Below, in pieces: positions 10,924 through 20,529 of a DNA stretch of 64,000 bases (the stretch's first letter is position 1; the number at the start of each line of letters is the position of its first letter). The position numbers and the translations under genes were made by a program. The DNA is taken from assembly GCA_963576475.1 (NCBI GenBank), contig OY754972.1, forward strand, positions 31,575,890-31,639,889, read 5' to 3'. Below the pieces are notes generated by a model that saw only the letters and a program-made list of their open reading frames with translations, was not told where the DNA came from and searched no databases. This DNA is from Molanna angustata. Lineage: Eukaryota; Arthropoda; Insecta; Trichoptera; Molannidae.

Positions 10924-11953
10924 CTAGTTGCATGTAACACATGAGATCCAACTGTCGATAGCGATAGTATGTATAGTTGAAGAATATGTACCAAACTATA
11001 AACCCATAGATACAAATTATTGAATATTTTCAGATATTTTGTTTTCTATACAACATATGTAGGTATGTATGTCAAGATAGGATAGTATGGAGGAAGATCC
11101 TTTTTCCTACCCAGAATATGCAAATAGCATGATGGTATGTATGTATGTATGTTTGGAGATGAAGTATCAAACTATTAAGTCTTCTTACATATTGTGTATA
11201 GGCGACTGCCATACAAAATGTATGAAGCGATGTCGTCACTAAATTCAATTTTTAAAAAAATTGTTAAAAAAAAATTGATATCTTCTACTACAATGTTAAT
11301 ATTTTTTATAGAAAATTAAATTATCTAGTTGGGGTGTTTCGGTTTTTTTCGATTATTGTAAAAGTTTTGGAAATATAGGCAGTTAAACTCATAAATTTAT
11401 CATAAAAAAAATATTTTTCTTAATAAAAAATGTTTGAGAAACCCTGGAATTTTTTTGAAAAAACTAATTTGAGATTTTGTATTTGTCTATGTTTGTACCA
11501 ATTTTCAGCGTTCTAGCATTTATGGTTTCTGAGATATATGGAAAAATAAAATAAAAATTCAAAAATTGATAACCCCTGACTGAAACAAAAATTCAAAATT
11601 CCGAGTATAAAAGTTTTGTAGGCCTGTAACTGTTTATATATTCTGAAATTTTAGGCTCTGTAAATTGAGCGGATCAAAAGTTATAAGGGGGGGGGGGACA
11701 CACAGACACACACACACACACACACACAGACACACACACACACAGACACACGAAATGTTCTACTCCGAATTCTGAGTAAATCCGTGTATGGAACATATAT
11801 GCTGCGAAGCCTCTAAGTTGGTGTTTTTTGACTTCAAAGTTGGAAAAGCCGTGAAAAAAGTAGACCTCTCCATACAATTCTCGCGTATTCTGGCTTGATA
11901 CATTGTCGATATGTTAAGAGAACAAAGTTCTCCTGAACAAATCGACAGTTGGA
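10924..11953 (-). mobile_element. Non-autonomous Helitron copy 6
   Basis: Complete 1030-bp copy of the copy-1 subfamily (GGAGGAAGATCC, AAATAGCATG). It has an extra TATG unit in the ATGTATGTATG tract and a longer G-run (GGGGGGGGGG) before the CA microsatellite. It is separated from copy 7 by only 7 bp. Confidence 0.9.
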
Positions 11954-11960
11954 TTATATA

Positions 11961-12993
11961 CTAGTTGCATGTAACACATGAGATCCAACTGTCGATAGCG
12001 ATAGTATGTATAGTTGAAGAATATGTACCAAACTATAAACCCATAGATACAAATTATTGAATATTTTCAGATATTTTGTTTTCTATACAACATATGTAGG
12101 TATGTATGTCAAGATAGGATAGTATGGAAGAAGATCCTTTTTCCTACCCAGAATATGCAAATTGCATGATGGTATGTATGTATGTTTGGAGATGAAGTAA
12201 CAAACTATTAAGTCTTCTTACATATTGTGTATAGGCGACTGCCATACAAAATGTATGAAGCGATGTCGTCACTAAATTCAATTTTTAAAAAAATTGTTAA
12301 AAAAAAATTGAGATCTTCTACTACAATGTTAATATTTTTTATAGAAAATTAAATTATCTAGTTGGGGTGTTTCGGCTTTTTTCGATAATTGTAAAAGTTT
12401 TGGAAATATAGGCAGTTAAACTCATAAATTTATCATAAAAAAAATATTTTTCTTAATAAAAAATGTTTGAGAAACCCTGGAATTTATTTTGAAAAAACTA
12501 ATTTGAGATTTTGTATTTGTCTATGTTTGTACCAATTTTCAGCGTTCTACCGTTTATGGTTTCTGAGATATATGGAAAAATAAAATAAAAATTCAAAAGT
12601 TGATAACCCCTGACTGAAACAAAAATTCAAAATTCCGAGTATAAAAGTTTTGTAGGCCTGTAACTGTTTATATATTCTGAAATTTTAGGCTCTGTAAATT
12701 GAGCGGATCAAAAGTTATAAGGGGGGGACGGACACACAGACACACACACAGACACACACACACACACAGACACACACACACACAGACACACGAAATGTTC
12801 TACTCCGAATTCTGAGTAAATCCGTGTATGGAACATATATGCTGCGAAGCCTCTAAGTTGGTGTTTTTTGACTTCAAAGTTGGAAAATCCATGAAAAAAG
12901 TAGACCTCTCCATACAATTCTCGCGTATTCTGGCTTGATACATTGTCGATATGTTAAGAGAACAAAGTTCTCCTGAACAAATCGACAGTTGGA
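11961..12993 (-). mobile_element. Non-autonomous Helitron copy 7
   Basis: Complete 1033-bp copy and the last of the cluster. It shares the GGAATTTATTTTG indel variant with copy 3. The sense 5' terminus TCCAACTGTCGATTTG abuts host T at 12994. It has the longest CA/CAGACA tract of the seven. Confidence 0.9.
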
Positions 12994-13117
12994 TAATGTT
13001 TAACTAATTAATGCTATAGACTGCTCCCAATAGAACACAGAGACTATCTCTAGCATATTGGAGAGCAAAAACCTTAACTGAAAACAATTGTAAGAGTCAA
13101 ATATTTTTTTTAATTTC

Positions 13118-13317
13118 ATATACGCAAACATTGGATTTTTTTCCCTTTCGGGAGTCAAATGATATTTTTATTGACAAACTTTTTTTAACATCTCAATAGA
13201 GACGAAGTTAAAACAGCCGATGACAGGTCGTAAGCCCTGTAGGTGTAAGTTCCTGGTTCTTCTACAATATCCTAAATTCGTCTCTATTGAGATGTTAAAA
13301 AAAGTTTGTCAATAAAA
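13118..13317. mobile_element. MITE with perfect 37-bp inverted repeats
   Basis: 13170-13206 is exactly inverted at 13277-13313, giving a 144-bp hairpin-capable unit with a short interior containing ACAGGTCGTAAGCCCTGTAGG. About 50 bp to the left (from 13118, GCAAACATTGGATTTTTTT) is also shared with 51860-51922, so the real element may extend to 13118. The interior and ends (ACATCTCAATAGAGAC, TTCCTGGTTCTTCTACAATAT) match the amplified unit in the BTB-gene intron. Confidence 0.8.
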
Positions 13318-13830
13318 AAAAAATTGTAAGAGTGTCGTTGGTATGGATGTGAACTGTTGCCATGTATGTGTGCCTTCCATTGTCTATTGTGTTATCCATT
13401 TTAAATCTTTATTTCTGTTGTTTATCTTATTTTTGTAAAAATCCATGAGTGCGTTATAAACAAATAAAACTAAAGGAATAGAAAGAGATAAACATTATTA
13501 GATCAAAACATTTTACACAGTTCACAAACATATTATATCATTGAATTACTGTATTTGGTTCTTAGAATGAAATAAATCCGACTGATTCATTTTTATAATT
13601 TCCACAAAACATTGATGTTTCAGGGTCATACATAAAAAAACAAGTAAACAATTTACCATTCCAAAAAATAAGTACCTACTTAGTCTAAAAAAAAAAGCAA
13701 AAATATAATAATATATAGGTACAATGTTTTAGTAAAAACATGTATTATTTTCATTTCTTTTACATAACAGTATACTATTTAATCTTTAAAAATAATATCC
13801 TTAAAATATGTATTAAATAAAATACTAATG
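13318..13830. other. 3' flank of the TSSC4-like gene
   Basis: AT-rich DNA without a supported feature. The minus-strand gene at 13831-14448 must end its transcript here. An ATTAAA-type polyadenylation signal on the minus strand (TTTAAT at about 13779 in + sense) is plausible but unproven. Confidence 0.35.
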
Positions 13831-14448
13831 TTAATCTTCATAGTCGAGGAGATGATCAAGCTTTAACTGATGAATCTTTTTACTTTGTTGGATTTTTGTT
13901 CTCTCTTTCTTCTGATCCTTGTTTTTTCTTCCCACCACATGTTCAGGATAAATAATTATGGAATTCTTGTATTGAATCGACTTACTTTCTACATCTGAAG
14001 AAATCTTTACTTCTTGAGAGATAATGGGTGGCCTAAAAACTACCTTAGAATCGTCAATGGACATATTTCTATTATCAACAGCAGAATCATTTTTTTCTGA
14101 ATCAATTTCTTGTAAACATAAGGCTGCTGCTTCAGCGTTGCTCTTTTCAGATATATTGGGCACATTTTCCAAATTATAACACACCCATTTGTCCGGGTTC
14201 TTTTGATATCCCGCGAGATTCTTCGGTCGCAGACAATGAGCCAAAGGAGCCTCAGGACGCTTGAATATACTCTCTTTGCCTCTGAATTGTTTCAATTCTG
14301 CTCGAGTTTGTCGCATTTGTCGTTGAACATTCAATCTGTTTTCGCTGCGAGTTTCGTTGTTTTTAGATCTCGTATAAAAATTTGCTTGTTTTTCAGCCGC
14401 ATTTAATTGATTAAACAAATCTTTCTGCCTGTCGTGGAAAGTCGTCAT
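13831..14448 (-). CDS. TSSC4: TSSC4-like U5 snRNP-associated protein
   Basis: An intact single-exon frame of 205 residues that begins MTTFHDRQKDLF and ends HLLDYED. The recognisable part is residues ~60-110: IFKRPEAP, then a GYQKNPDKWVCYNLENV segment and SEKSNAEAAALCL. This follows the pattern of the conserved TSSC4 region (YxxHPxxWxxYxLEDVxxxSExSNxxAAxxFL). TSSC4 in vertebrates is a nuclear chaperone that binds PRPF8 and SNRNP200 during U5 and tri-snRNP assembly. The N terminus (10-55) is charged and helical; the C terminus is Lys-rich (RKNKDQKKERTK), which fits nuclear localisation. At 205 aa it is shorter than the human protein. Assignment is from memory of the motif; a generic unknown protein is the alternative. 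It looks functional: no stops, strong coding character against an AT-rich background. Confidence 0.6.
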   Translation of the reverse strand: MTTFHDRQKDLFNQLNAAEKQANFYTRSKNNETRSENRLNVQRQMRQTRAELKQFRGKESIFKRPEAPLAHCLRPKNLAGYQKNPDKWVCYNLENVPNISEKSNAEAAALCLQEIDSEKNDSAVDNRNMSIDDSKVVFRPPIISQEVKISSDVESKSIQYKNSIIIYPEHVVGRKNKDQKKERTKIQQSKKIHQLKLDHLLDYED

Positions 14449-14830
14449 TCTTATTTGATGATAATTATATCAACAAAAATATGAAAATCCGTATCGAAAT
14501 ACAACTTTACAAGATACTTTAAAAAACAACGATATAAAACTCACATTCCATTTTCGACATTAGTTGTCAATTTGACATTTCTACGAGACGATAAGTGAAG
14601 CAATAGGCTAAACCCTGCTGCTATTCTTCACCTTGTAAACAATAACAAATATCACGTGATTTTGACAGATGTCAGTTTAAGTGGCTATTTTACACCCTAT
14701 GTTTGTAAACAATAACAAATATCATGTGTTTTTGAAATATGACAGAGACAGATGATTAAGACAGAGACAGATACTGTCAGATGACAGTCCATGTGGTTAA
14801 ATCTAACCATTTTTTGTAAACAATTGATAA
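14449..14830 (-). promoter_or_regulatory. Putative upstream region of TSSC4-like gene
   Basis: The 5' flank of the minus-strand gene contains two copies of GTAAACAATAACAAATATCA (about 14635 and 14704) followed by CGTG or TGTG, and a third GTAAACAATTG at about 14816. GTAAACAA is a forkhead-type core and CACGTG (in the first copy only) an E-box. The duplicated block also carries TTTGACAGATG/ATGACAG. Whether this is a promoter or only a repeat is not shown by the sequence. Confidence 0.3.
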
Positions 14831-15094
14831 ACCATCCTTCATTTCCTCTTAAGTATACAAACGAAGTATATTTTTATAAATACATATAATTTTATAATAA
14901 TATAGTGAAGTTTTATAAGTATTTACATTTAAATTTCACTTAAGTTATGTAAAAGGTTGAAAGTTATCAATATCTTCGAGGTTATATTCTGGATTTTACA
15001 AGCTACTCAATGTATCAGAAGAATCGATTATCAAAATAAAATACCTAAAATTATTAAGATTTACAGTGTTTGAACTTTCTAAATTAAGTCATTT

Positions 15095-15550
15095 GAGTGT
15101 ATGAGAGCAATGCCTGTGGGAAATCATACTCTCAAAGGAGAGTACATTCGGATGAAAAAAAAACCACATAAATGCAATGTTTGTGGGAAAAATTTCTCTG
15201 GAACCGGATCTTTGAAAAAAAAAATCGTTTGGATGAAAAACACACGAATGTATTGTTTGTGAGAAGATATTCTATCACACATGGAATTTAACACTACATA
15301 CATTGAGTAACTCATTTAGGCGAAAAACCACATGAATGCACTGTCTGTGGGAAAACATTATCTCAAAAAGAATTTTTAAGATAGCATAGATTTGTGTGAA
15401 AAACCATATGAGTGCGATGTCTGTGGAAGACATTCTCTCTAAAAGGAAATTTAAATGAACATAATAAAACTAATTAATTTAGTGGGAAAAACATTATTTC
15501 AATATCTGTGGGAAGACATTCTCTCGAATTGGAAATTTGAATGTACATTC
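15095..15550 (+). pseudogene. C2H2 zinc-finger gene remnant, 5' block
   Basis: Broken frames on the plus strand spell tandem Krueppel-type fingers: HKCNVCGKNFSGTGSLKK, then KPHECTVCGKTLSQKEF, then KPYECDVCGRHSL, with HTGEKP-like linkers decayed (for example LGEKPHEC). Frameshifts occur every 50-100 bp and a stop interrupts the third finger. The block ends where a SINE fragment begins (15551). It is paralogous to the fingers at 20530-21115; the GTGSLKK finger occurs in both. C2H2 proteins bind DNA; this copy cannot be translated. Confidence 0.85.
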
Positions 15551-15650
15551 CAGTGGTCGCGAGTTCGAATCCTGCTTCGACCGATTTCGTTCACCTATAG
15601 CACAAGCAGCATTTGTGCTTAGTTTAGGGAATGTAGGAAGATGTATATGT
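15551..15650 (+). mobile_element. SINE family 1 fragment
   Basis: It begins just before the B box (GAGTTCGAATCC) and runs through the ACCGATTTCGTTCACCTATAG and GCTTAGTTTAGGGAATGTAG body; the A box and poly(A) tail are absent. It inserted into, or was fused to, the zinc-finger pseudogene. Confidence 0.8.
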
Positions 15651-16019
15651 ACCCATGGCGCTCCCGTAGCAGCCGGGTGCGTTCTTACGCGCTCCTGGGG
15701 AATATAGTTTTTATACCGGTAATATAAGTTAAATAGTGTCCAATTTAGCATAGTAAATTTAGTAATGTGATATGCGTTAACTTTAATATTCTTTTGTGTT
15801 ATAAATATACTATAGTTGTGGTTTTAATGCAAAAATACATTGTAACTGTCAAATATTCGTTTGTGATGATGATTCTATTATACTAGTGACAATTGGTAGT
15901 TATTGGATGCCACATGTTCGTTGTTTGCTGCCTATTTCTTCACCAATACCGCCACGTCGGTAGGGCAGATAACGGCCTGTGCAATCCCTGAAGCTGAGTA
16001 ACCCACACGTGTACACCAC
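15651..16019. other. 5' region of LINE, or spacer
   Basis: A moderately GC-rich start (CCCGTAGCAGCCGGGTGCG) then AT-rich sequence. The part from about 15900 (TTGCTGCCTATTTCTTCACC) is probably 5' UTR of the LINE. A TAA stop lies in frame 18 nt before the LINE ATG. No ORF1 is visible. Confidence 0.35.
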
Positions 16020-19000
16020 ATGTTGGACGCAGTACGACCGACCGTAGGACTATGGAATGCAGTTATCGACACCCCATCCTTCATTAAGTATACCACTAAA
16101 TTTTTATTGACACTAACAAATAAGGTTCATTGCTTACAACCAACTTTACTACAAAAAATTAGAACATTTAAACTTCATAGAATTGCTAACAAAAGGAGAT
16201 CTCGTGGATGTCGTGGTGGACAAAAACTTAGTGAACATCATAATATAAATACCAGTGCTTTAGAATCACGTTCACTGTCTGTACAACAGCAAAGACATAA
16301 AATCATAGCTCCGAAAAAAATCACTGTTTGTCATTGGAATGCCAGATCTCTAAACAATAAATTAACGCACGTACATGAAATCATACAACAGAGGAAAATA
16401 GGACTTCTAGCAATAACTGAAACCTGGCACGATGACTACGATTCAATCCCACTTAAAGAGCTGCGCTCCAAAGGGTACGGTACTGCAGAGGAATCCAGGC
16501 CTAGAAAATCGAACAATTGCAATAGTAATCACGGTGGTATCGCACTTATTGGGATCCAAGGATTACGAATAGTTAAGATACCACTTGGCGAATACAATAC
16601 GTTTGAGTGCCTAGGTTGTCGTGTCTCAACGGGAAATTCTATCTGTTATGTAATAGTAATATACAGACCGGGATCAAAACAAATAACGGAACTATTTTTC
16701 AGTGAATTCACTTCGCTGCTTGAAGTAACTGTTCCGTTATTCAACCACTCAGTAATCATTACAGGCGACATAAACATTCACCTGGAACGAGATATTCCAC
16801 ATACAAGGAAATTTAAAGATATTCTAGAGACATTTGGACTAACTCAAGAAGTAAATCAACCCACCCATGATGCCGGTGGCCTCCTTGATGTTATAATAAC
16901 AAATCCAGAACGCAGCAAAATCCCGACTCCAAAGGTCGTCGATATTGGTTTGTCTGATCATCGGTTGATTGAAGCGACAATCGAAATTGACCAGCCTCCG
17001 CCAGTATATCAAAATGTAATATCGAGAGCATGGCGAAAATTCAACATTCAAGATTTTAAAACCGACTTGAAGACGTCTCCTCTATGCAATGATAATACCT
17101 TTGACAACACCTCCGTAGATAAATTAATAGATCTCTACAATGATATTTTAAAAACTCTTTTAAATAAACATGCTCCACAAACTTCAAACAGACGTCGCAT
17201 TCGTTCATCCGACCCCTGGTTTGACGAAGAATGTAGGGAGAAAAAACGAAATATGCGGAAACTGGAACGATTATACAAAAACAAGAAAACTCCAAATAGT
17301 CGCGTTGAATGGCTAAAAAGTCAAAACATATACAAAGAAACGGTGACTCGGAAAAAGAATAGCTTCTGGACGAGTAAAATAAACTCAGAAAAACACAATC
17401 CTCAACAAATGTGGAAGTCAATTAATAAAGTACTCTGCAATACGAAAGACCAATCACAGACTCAAGCTCTTCCCGATAACATATCAAACTTTTTTCAAAA
17501 CAAAATAAATACCATCCGTACACATACTACATCACAGCAAGATCCATCATTTAACCTCTTATCTACTGAAGCCCTAACTGCCTTTGCCGAAACCACAAAC
17601 GAAGAAATCGGCAAATACATAAACAGTTCACCTAACAAACATTGCTCACTTGACCCCATCCCGACATGGCTTCTGAAGTCATGCTCCAGTGAGCTAGTTC
17701 CATTTTTCAAATATATTATAAACCTTTCAATAAAATCTGGATATGTACCTAATGCCATGAAGCGAGCTGTTATTACCCCAGTATTGAAAAAACCTACACT
17801 AGATCCGGATGACCTTAATAATTACAGACCAATATCAAACTTACCATTCATAGCAAAACTACTCGAAAAAATTATATCAAAACGTATAAATGACCACATT
17901 GAAACGAATTTGCTATTTAACAAAAATCAATCAGCATATAGAAAATATCACTCGACAGAAACGGGACTTCTAAAAATACTATCAGACATAATACTGGCTA
18001 CTGAAACAGGAAATGTGGCACTAGTGTCTTTTTTAGATATGAGTGCTGCATTCGACACAATCGACCATGAAATTTTACTAAACAGAATGGAAATAACATA
18101 TGGTTTTCATGGCACTGCCATTAATTGGCTTAAGTCATATCTAACAGACAGATTTCAGACTGTTAAAATCAACGAATCTACCTCAAAACCTTCACCAATG
18201 AAGACGGGAGTACCACAAGGCTCCGTACTGGGTCCACTGTTATTCATCCTTTACACAAAAGAAATATTTGATATTATAAAAGGACATGACCTAAATGCCC
18301 ACTGTTACGCAGACGACTGGCAGCTGTACTCACAGTGCTCTTCAGAAAACACAGCGACTTTAAAAGACAAAACAATCAAATGCATACAAGACATAAATGA
18401 CTGGATGTCATCAAACAAACTCAAGTTGAACCCGACAAAAACTGAATTTCTTTGGACTGCCACACAAAGGCGTCAACACCTTCTGGATAAATCAGAATTT
18501 AAAGTAGATCAATCAAATATTCTCCCTAATTCCAGTGTAAAACTTCTCGGAGTCCACATAGACTCTAGCCTGACTCTCAAAAAACAAATAAATTGCACAA
18601 CTAGAGCAGCATTTTATCATCTTCGTAGAATCAAGTCAATTCGCAGAAATCTTCCAATAGACGCTACTAAATCTCTCATCAACGCTTATGTTATTTCAAG
18701 ACTTGATTACTGCAATAGCATATATGCTCATCTCCCAACACAAGAAATAAAAAAACTCCAATCTGTATTTAATACCGCTGCTAGAGTTATCACGGGTGCT
18801 TCTAAATACTCTCACATCTCTCACCACTTAAAAAATCTTCACTGGCTCAAGTGCCCTGAAAGGATAGAGTACAAGATATGCCTAACAACATTCAAGGCAA
18901 TACACGGTCTGGCCCCGCAATACCTATCCGAAATGTGCACTCCGCTCACCTCAAACAACAGACAGAAATCCCTCCGTTCAGCTCAAAGCTCAGCAATCGG

Positions 19001-19459
19001 TAAACTAAACGAAGTTAACCGAGTGCACAAATCAAACTTTGGTGATCGTGCGTTCGCTGTTGCTGGTCCATCCTCATGGAATAAACTTCCATACCGACTC
19101 AGACAAATAGACAATATAAACACGTTTAAAAAACAACTTAAGACACACCTGTTTAATATTTCACACAATAACACCTCCTAAATTTGAATTTGTATATAAT
19201 GCAATGAAACCAACTTAATAACACTGTAATTAACTGCTCCGTGACACTTCTCAACGTTTCATGGCATTAGATTCAATTAAATAGAATATACTAATTACTG
19301 TATACATCGTTTTTATGTTTATTTTTAATTTAATTTAAGATCAATAACCTAGATTTTAAGCTTTTACTAACATGAAAAACTAATAGCTACAAAGCGCCCT
19401 TGAGGTGAGTTTTCACGAAAACGGCGCTATATAAATTGTCCAACCATATATATATATAT
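15900..19459 (+). mobile_element. CR1/L2-type non-LTR retrotransposon
   Basis: The element comprises an intact ORF2 (16020-19181), about 270 bp of 3' UTR, and an end at GGCGCTATATAAATTGTCC followed by an AT microsatellite tail. The GCGCTATATAAAT 3' signature is typical of L2/Crack/CR1-group elements in invertebrates. The 5' boundary is uncertain and ORF1 is not seen, so it may be 5'-truncated or single-ORF. It lies between two zinc-finger pseudogene blocks. The intact frame suggests a recent insertion. Confidence 0.8.
16020..19181 (+). CDS. LINE ORF2: APE endonuclease + reverse transcriptase
   Basis: A 1053-residue open frame from ATG to TAA without interruption. Residues ~100-325 form an apurinic-type endonuclease with HWNARSLNN, ITETW, VIYRPGS, ITGDINIHL, LDVIITN and SDHRLI. 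Residues ~575-800 form the RT: LNNYRPISNLPFIAKLLEK, SAAFDTIDHEILL (first catalytic Asp), TGVPQGSVLGPLLF, and HCYADDWQLYS near residue 762 (catalytic YADD). The C-terminal ~200 residues hold RLDYCNSIY, ITGASKYSHI and a HWLKCPERIEYK segment, which is the CR1/L2-group tail. An N-terminal basic patch RRSRGCRGG precedes the endonuclease. All catalytic residues I can check are present, so the protein may be active: it would nick target DNA and prime reverse transcription of its own RNA in the nucleus. Clade (CR1, L2, Crack or Daphne) is not resolved by eye. Confidence 0.9.
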   Translation: MLDAVRPTVGLWNAVIDTPSFIKYTTKFLLTLTNKVHCLQPTLLQKIRTFKLHRIANKRRSRGCRGGQKLSEHHNINTSALESRSLSVQQQRHKIIAPKKITVCHWNARSLNNKLTHVHEIIQQRKIGLLAITETWHDDYDSIPLKELRSKGYGTAEESRPRKSNNCNSNHGGIALIGIQGLRIVKIPLGEYNTFECLGCRVSTGNSICYVIVIYRPGSKQITELFFSEFTSLLEVTVPLFNHSVIITGDINIHLERDIPHTRKFKDILETFGLTQEVNQPTHDAGGLLDVIITNPERSKIPTPKVVDIGLSDHRLIEATIEIDQPPPVYQNVISRAWRKFNIQDFKTDLKTSPLCNDNTFDNTSVDKLIDLYNDILKTLLNKHAPQTSNRRRIRSSDPWFDEECREKKRNMRKLERLYKNKKTPNSRVEWLKSQNIYKETVTRKKNSFWTSKINSEKHNPQQMWKSINKVLCNTKDQSQTQALPDNISNFFQNKINTIRTHTTSQQDPSFNLLSTEALTAFAETTNEEIGKYINSSPNKHCSLDPIPTWLLKSCSSELVPFFKYIINLSIKSGYVPNAMKRAVITPVLKKPTLDPDDLNNYRPISNLPFIAKLLEKIISKRINDHIETNLLFNKNQSAYRKYHSTETGLLKILSDIILATETGNVALVSFLDMSAAFDTIDHEILLNRMEITYGFHGTAINWLKSYLTDRFQTVKINESTSKPSPMKTGVPQGSVLGPLLFILYTKEIFDIIKGHDLNAHCYADDWQLYSQCSSENTATLKDKTIKCIQDINDWMSSNKLKLNPTKTEFLWTATQRRQHLLDKSEFKVDQSNILPNSSVKLLGVHIDSSLTLKKQINCTTRAAFYHLRRIKSIRRNLPIDATKSLINAYVISRLDYCNSIYAHLPTQEIKKLQSVFNTAARVITGASKYSHISHHLKNLHWLKCPERIEYKICLTTFKAIHGLAPQYLSEMCTPLTSNNRQKSLRSAQSSAIGKLNEVNRVHKSNFGDRAFAVAGPSSWNKLPYRLRQIDNINTFKKQLKTHLFNISHNNTS

Positions 19460-20000
19460 ACTTGTTTAACAAGAACAAATTCATTAAAAAAAATTGGTTA
19501 AAAAGCCACATGAATGCAATGTCTGTGGAAAGTTATTCTCTCAAAAACGAGATTTTTACAAGCATATACCGGCTCATTCGGGTGAAAAACCACATAAATG
19601 TAGTAGGTATCTGTAGAAAGAATTTATCTCATAAGAAAAGTTTGAAAGAACATACACTAACTCATTGGGTGAAAAACCATATAAATGCAACGTCTGTGGG
19701 AAGAGAAACTGTCGAATAGGTAATGCGAATGAACAAAAAAAAATATTAGGGTGAAAAGCCATATGAATACAATGTCTGTGGGAAGAAATTCTTTTGAGAG
19801 GAAGATTTGAAAGTACATAATCTAGCTCGAGCGGAACATTTGAAAGCATATTAACATACTCATTCGGGAGAAAAACCATAATTGCAATGTCTGTGGGAAG
19901 ACATTCTCACGAAAAGTAGCTTTAATTAAACATATACTTCCTCATTCAGTTGAAAAAATTCAAATAATGCAAGTCAAAATAGGATTGTGTGGTGTTCGAT
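19460..20000 (+). pseudogene. C2H2 zinc-finger gene remnant, middle block
   Basis: Several fingers survive in shifting frames: KPHECNVCGKLFSQKRDFYKH, HSGEKPHKCS, YKCNVCGKR and NCNVCGKTFSRKVALIKH, with HTGEKP-type linkers. At least five frameshifts or stops occur in 450 bp. At 19980-20030 the sequence passes into a LINE 3'-end scrap (TGTCTACCCCAATAGATA). Confidence 0.8.
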
Positions 20001-20529
20001 TATCTGTCTACCCCAATAGATATTCAGTGGTAAAAAAAACTCTTAAAAGCTTCTTCGATATATTGAATTGTCTTTAATAATTTGTCTTGCTTAATTTTTC
20101 ACAAATAGTATTCCGTATAATCCTGCTTCCATTTTTATGTATCGGGATTTTATAGATATGTTTTTAATAAAACTAAATACTATTTACCTATATAATGTCT
20201 TGTTTTTTACTTTACCAAATAACTACCCTATTACATAATTATGAGTGCGTAGAAAAAAAAAACATTAAATTATTACAAAGTCATGATTTATTTAGAAATA
20301 AATAAAAAATACATGTTAAGTTGTGGTGTGTATAATTTATATTTTTTTATAAAATAGTATACTTAATTTTAAATATTCGTATTGTAAAAACTTCCTTAAG
20401 TTCCTTGCAGAATTGGTAATTTTATTAACATTATTTATAAAATTCTGTTAACTAAACAGCTAATTTCTCTTTTGAGTCAAATGAAACGAAAGGTTTATAA
20501 AAGACAAATATACTCCTTCCATTGTCTGA
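20001..20529. other. AT-rich spacer
   Basis: No supported feature; low-complexity A/T sequence between two blocks of zinc-finger relics. Confidence 0.4.

Noticed and set aside
5633..12993. Repeats with spacers resembling a giant CRISPR-like array
   Set aside because: Units are ~1 kb transposons with Helitron ends, spacers are host DNA of unequal length, and the genome is eukaryotic.
17056..17758. Antisense frames across the LINE ORF2
   Set aside because: Shadows of the 1053-codon LINE frame, with no independent coding features.
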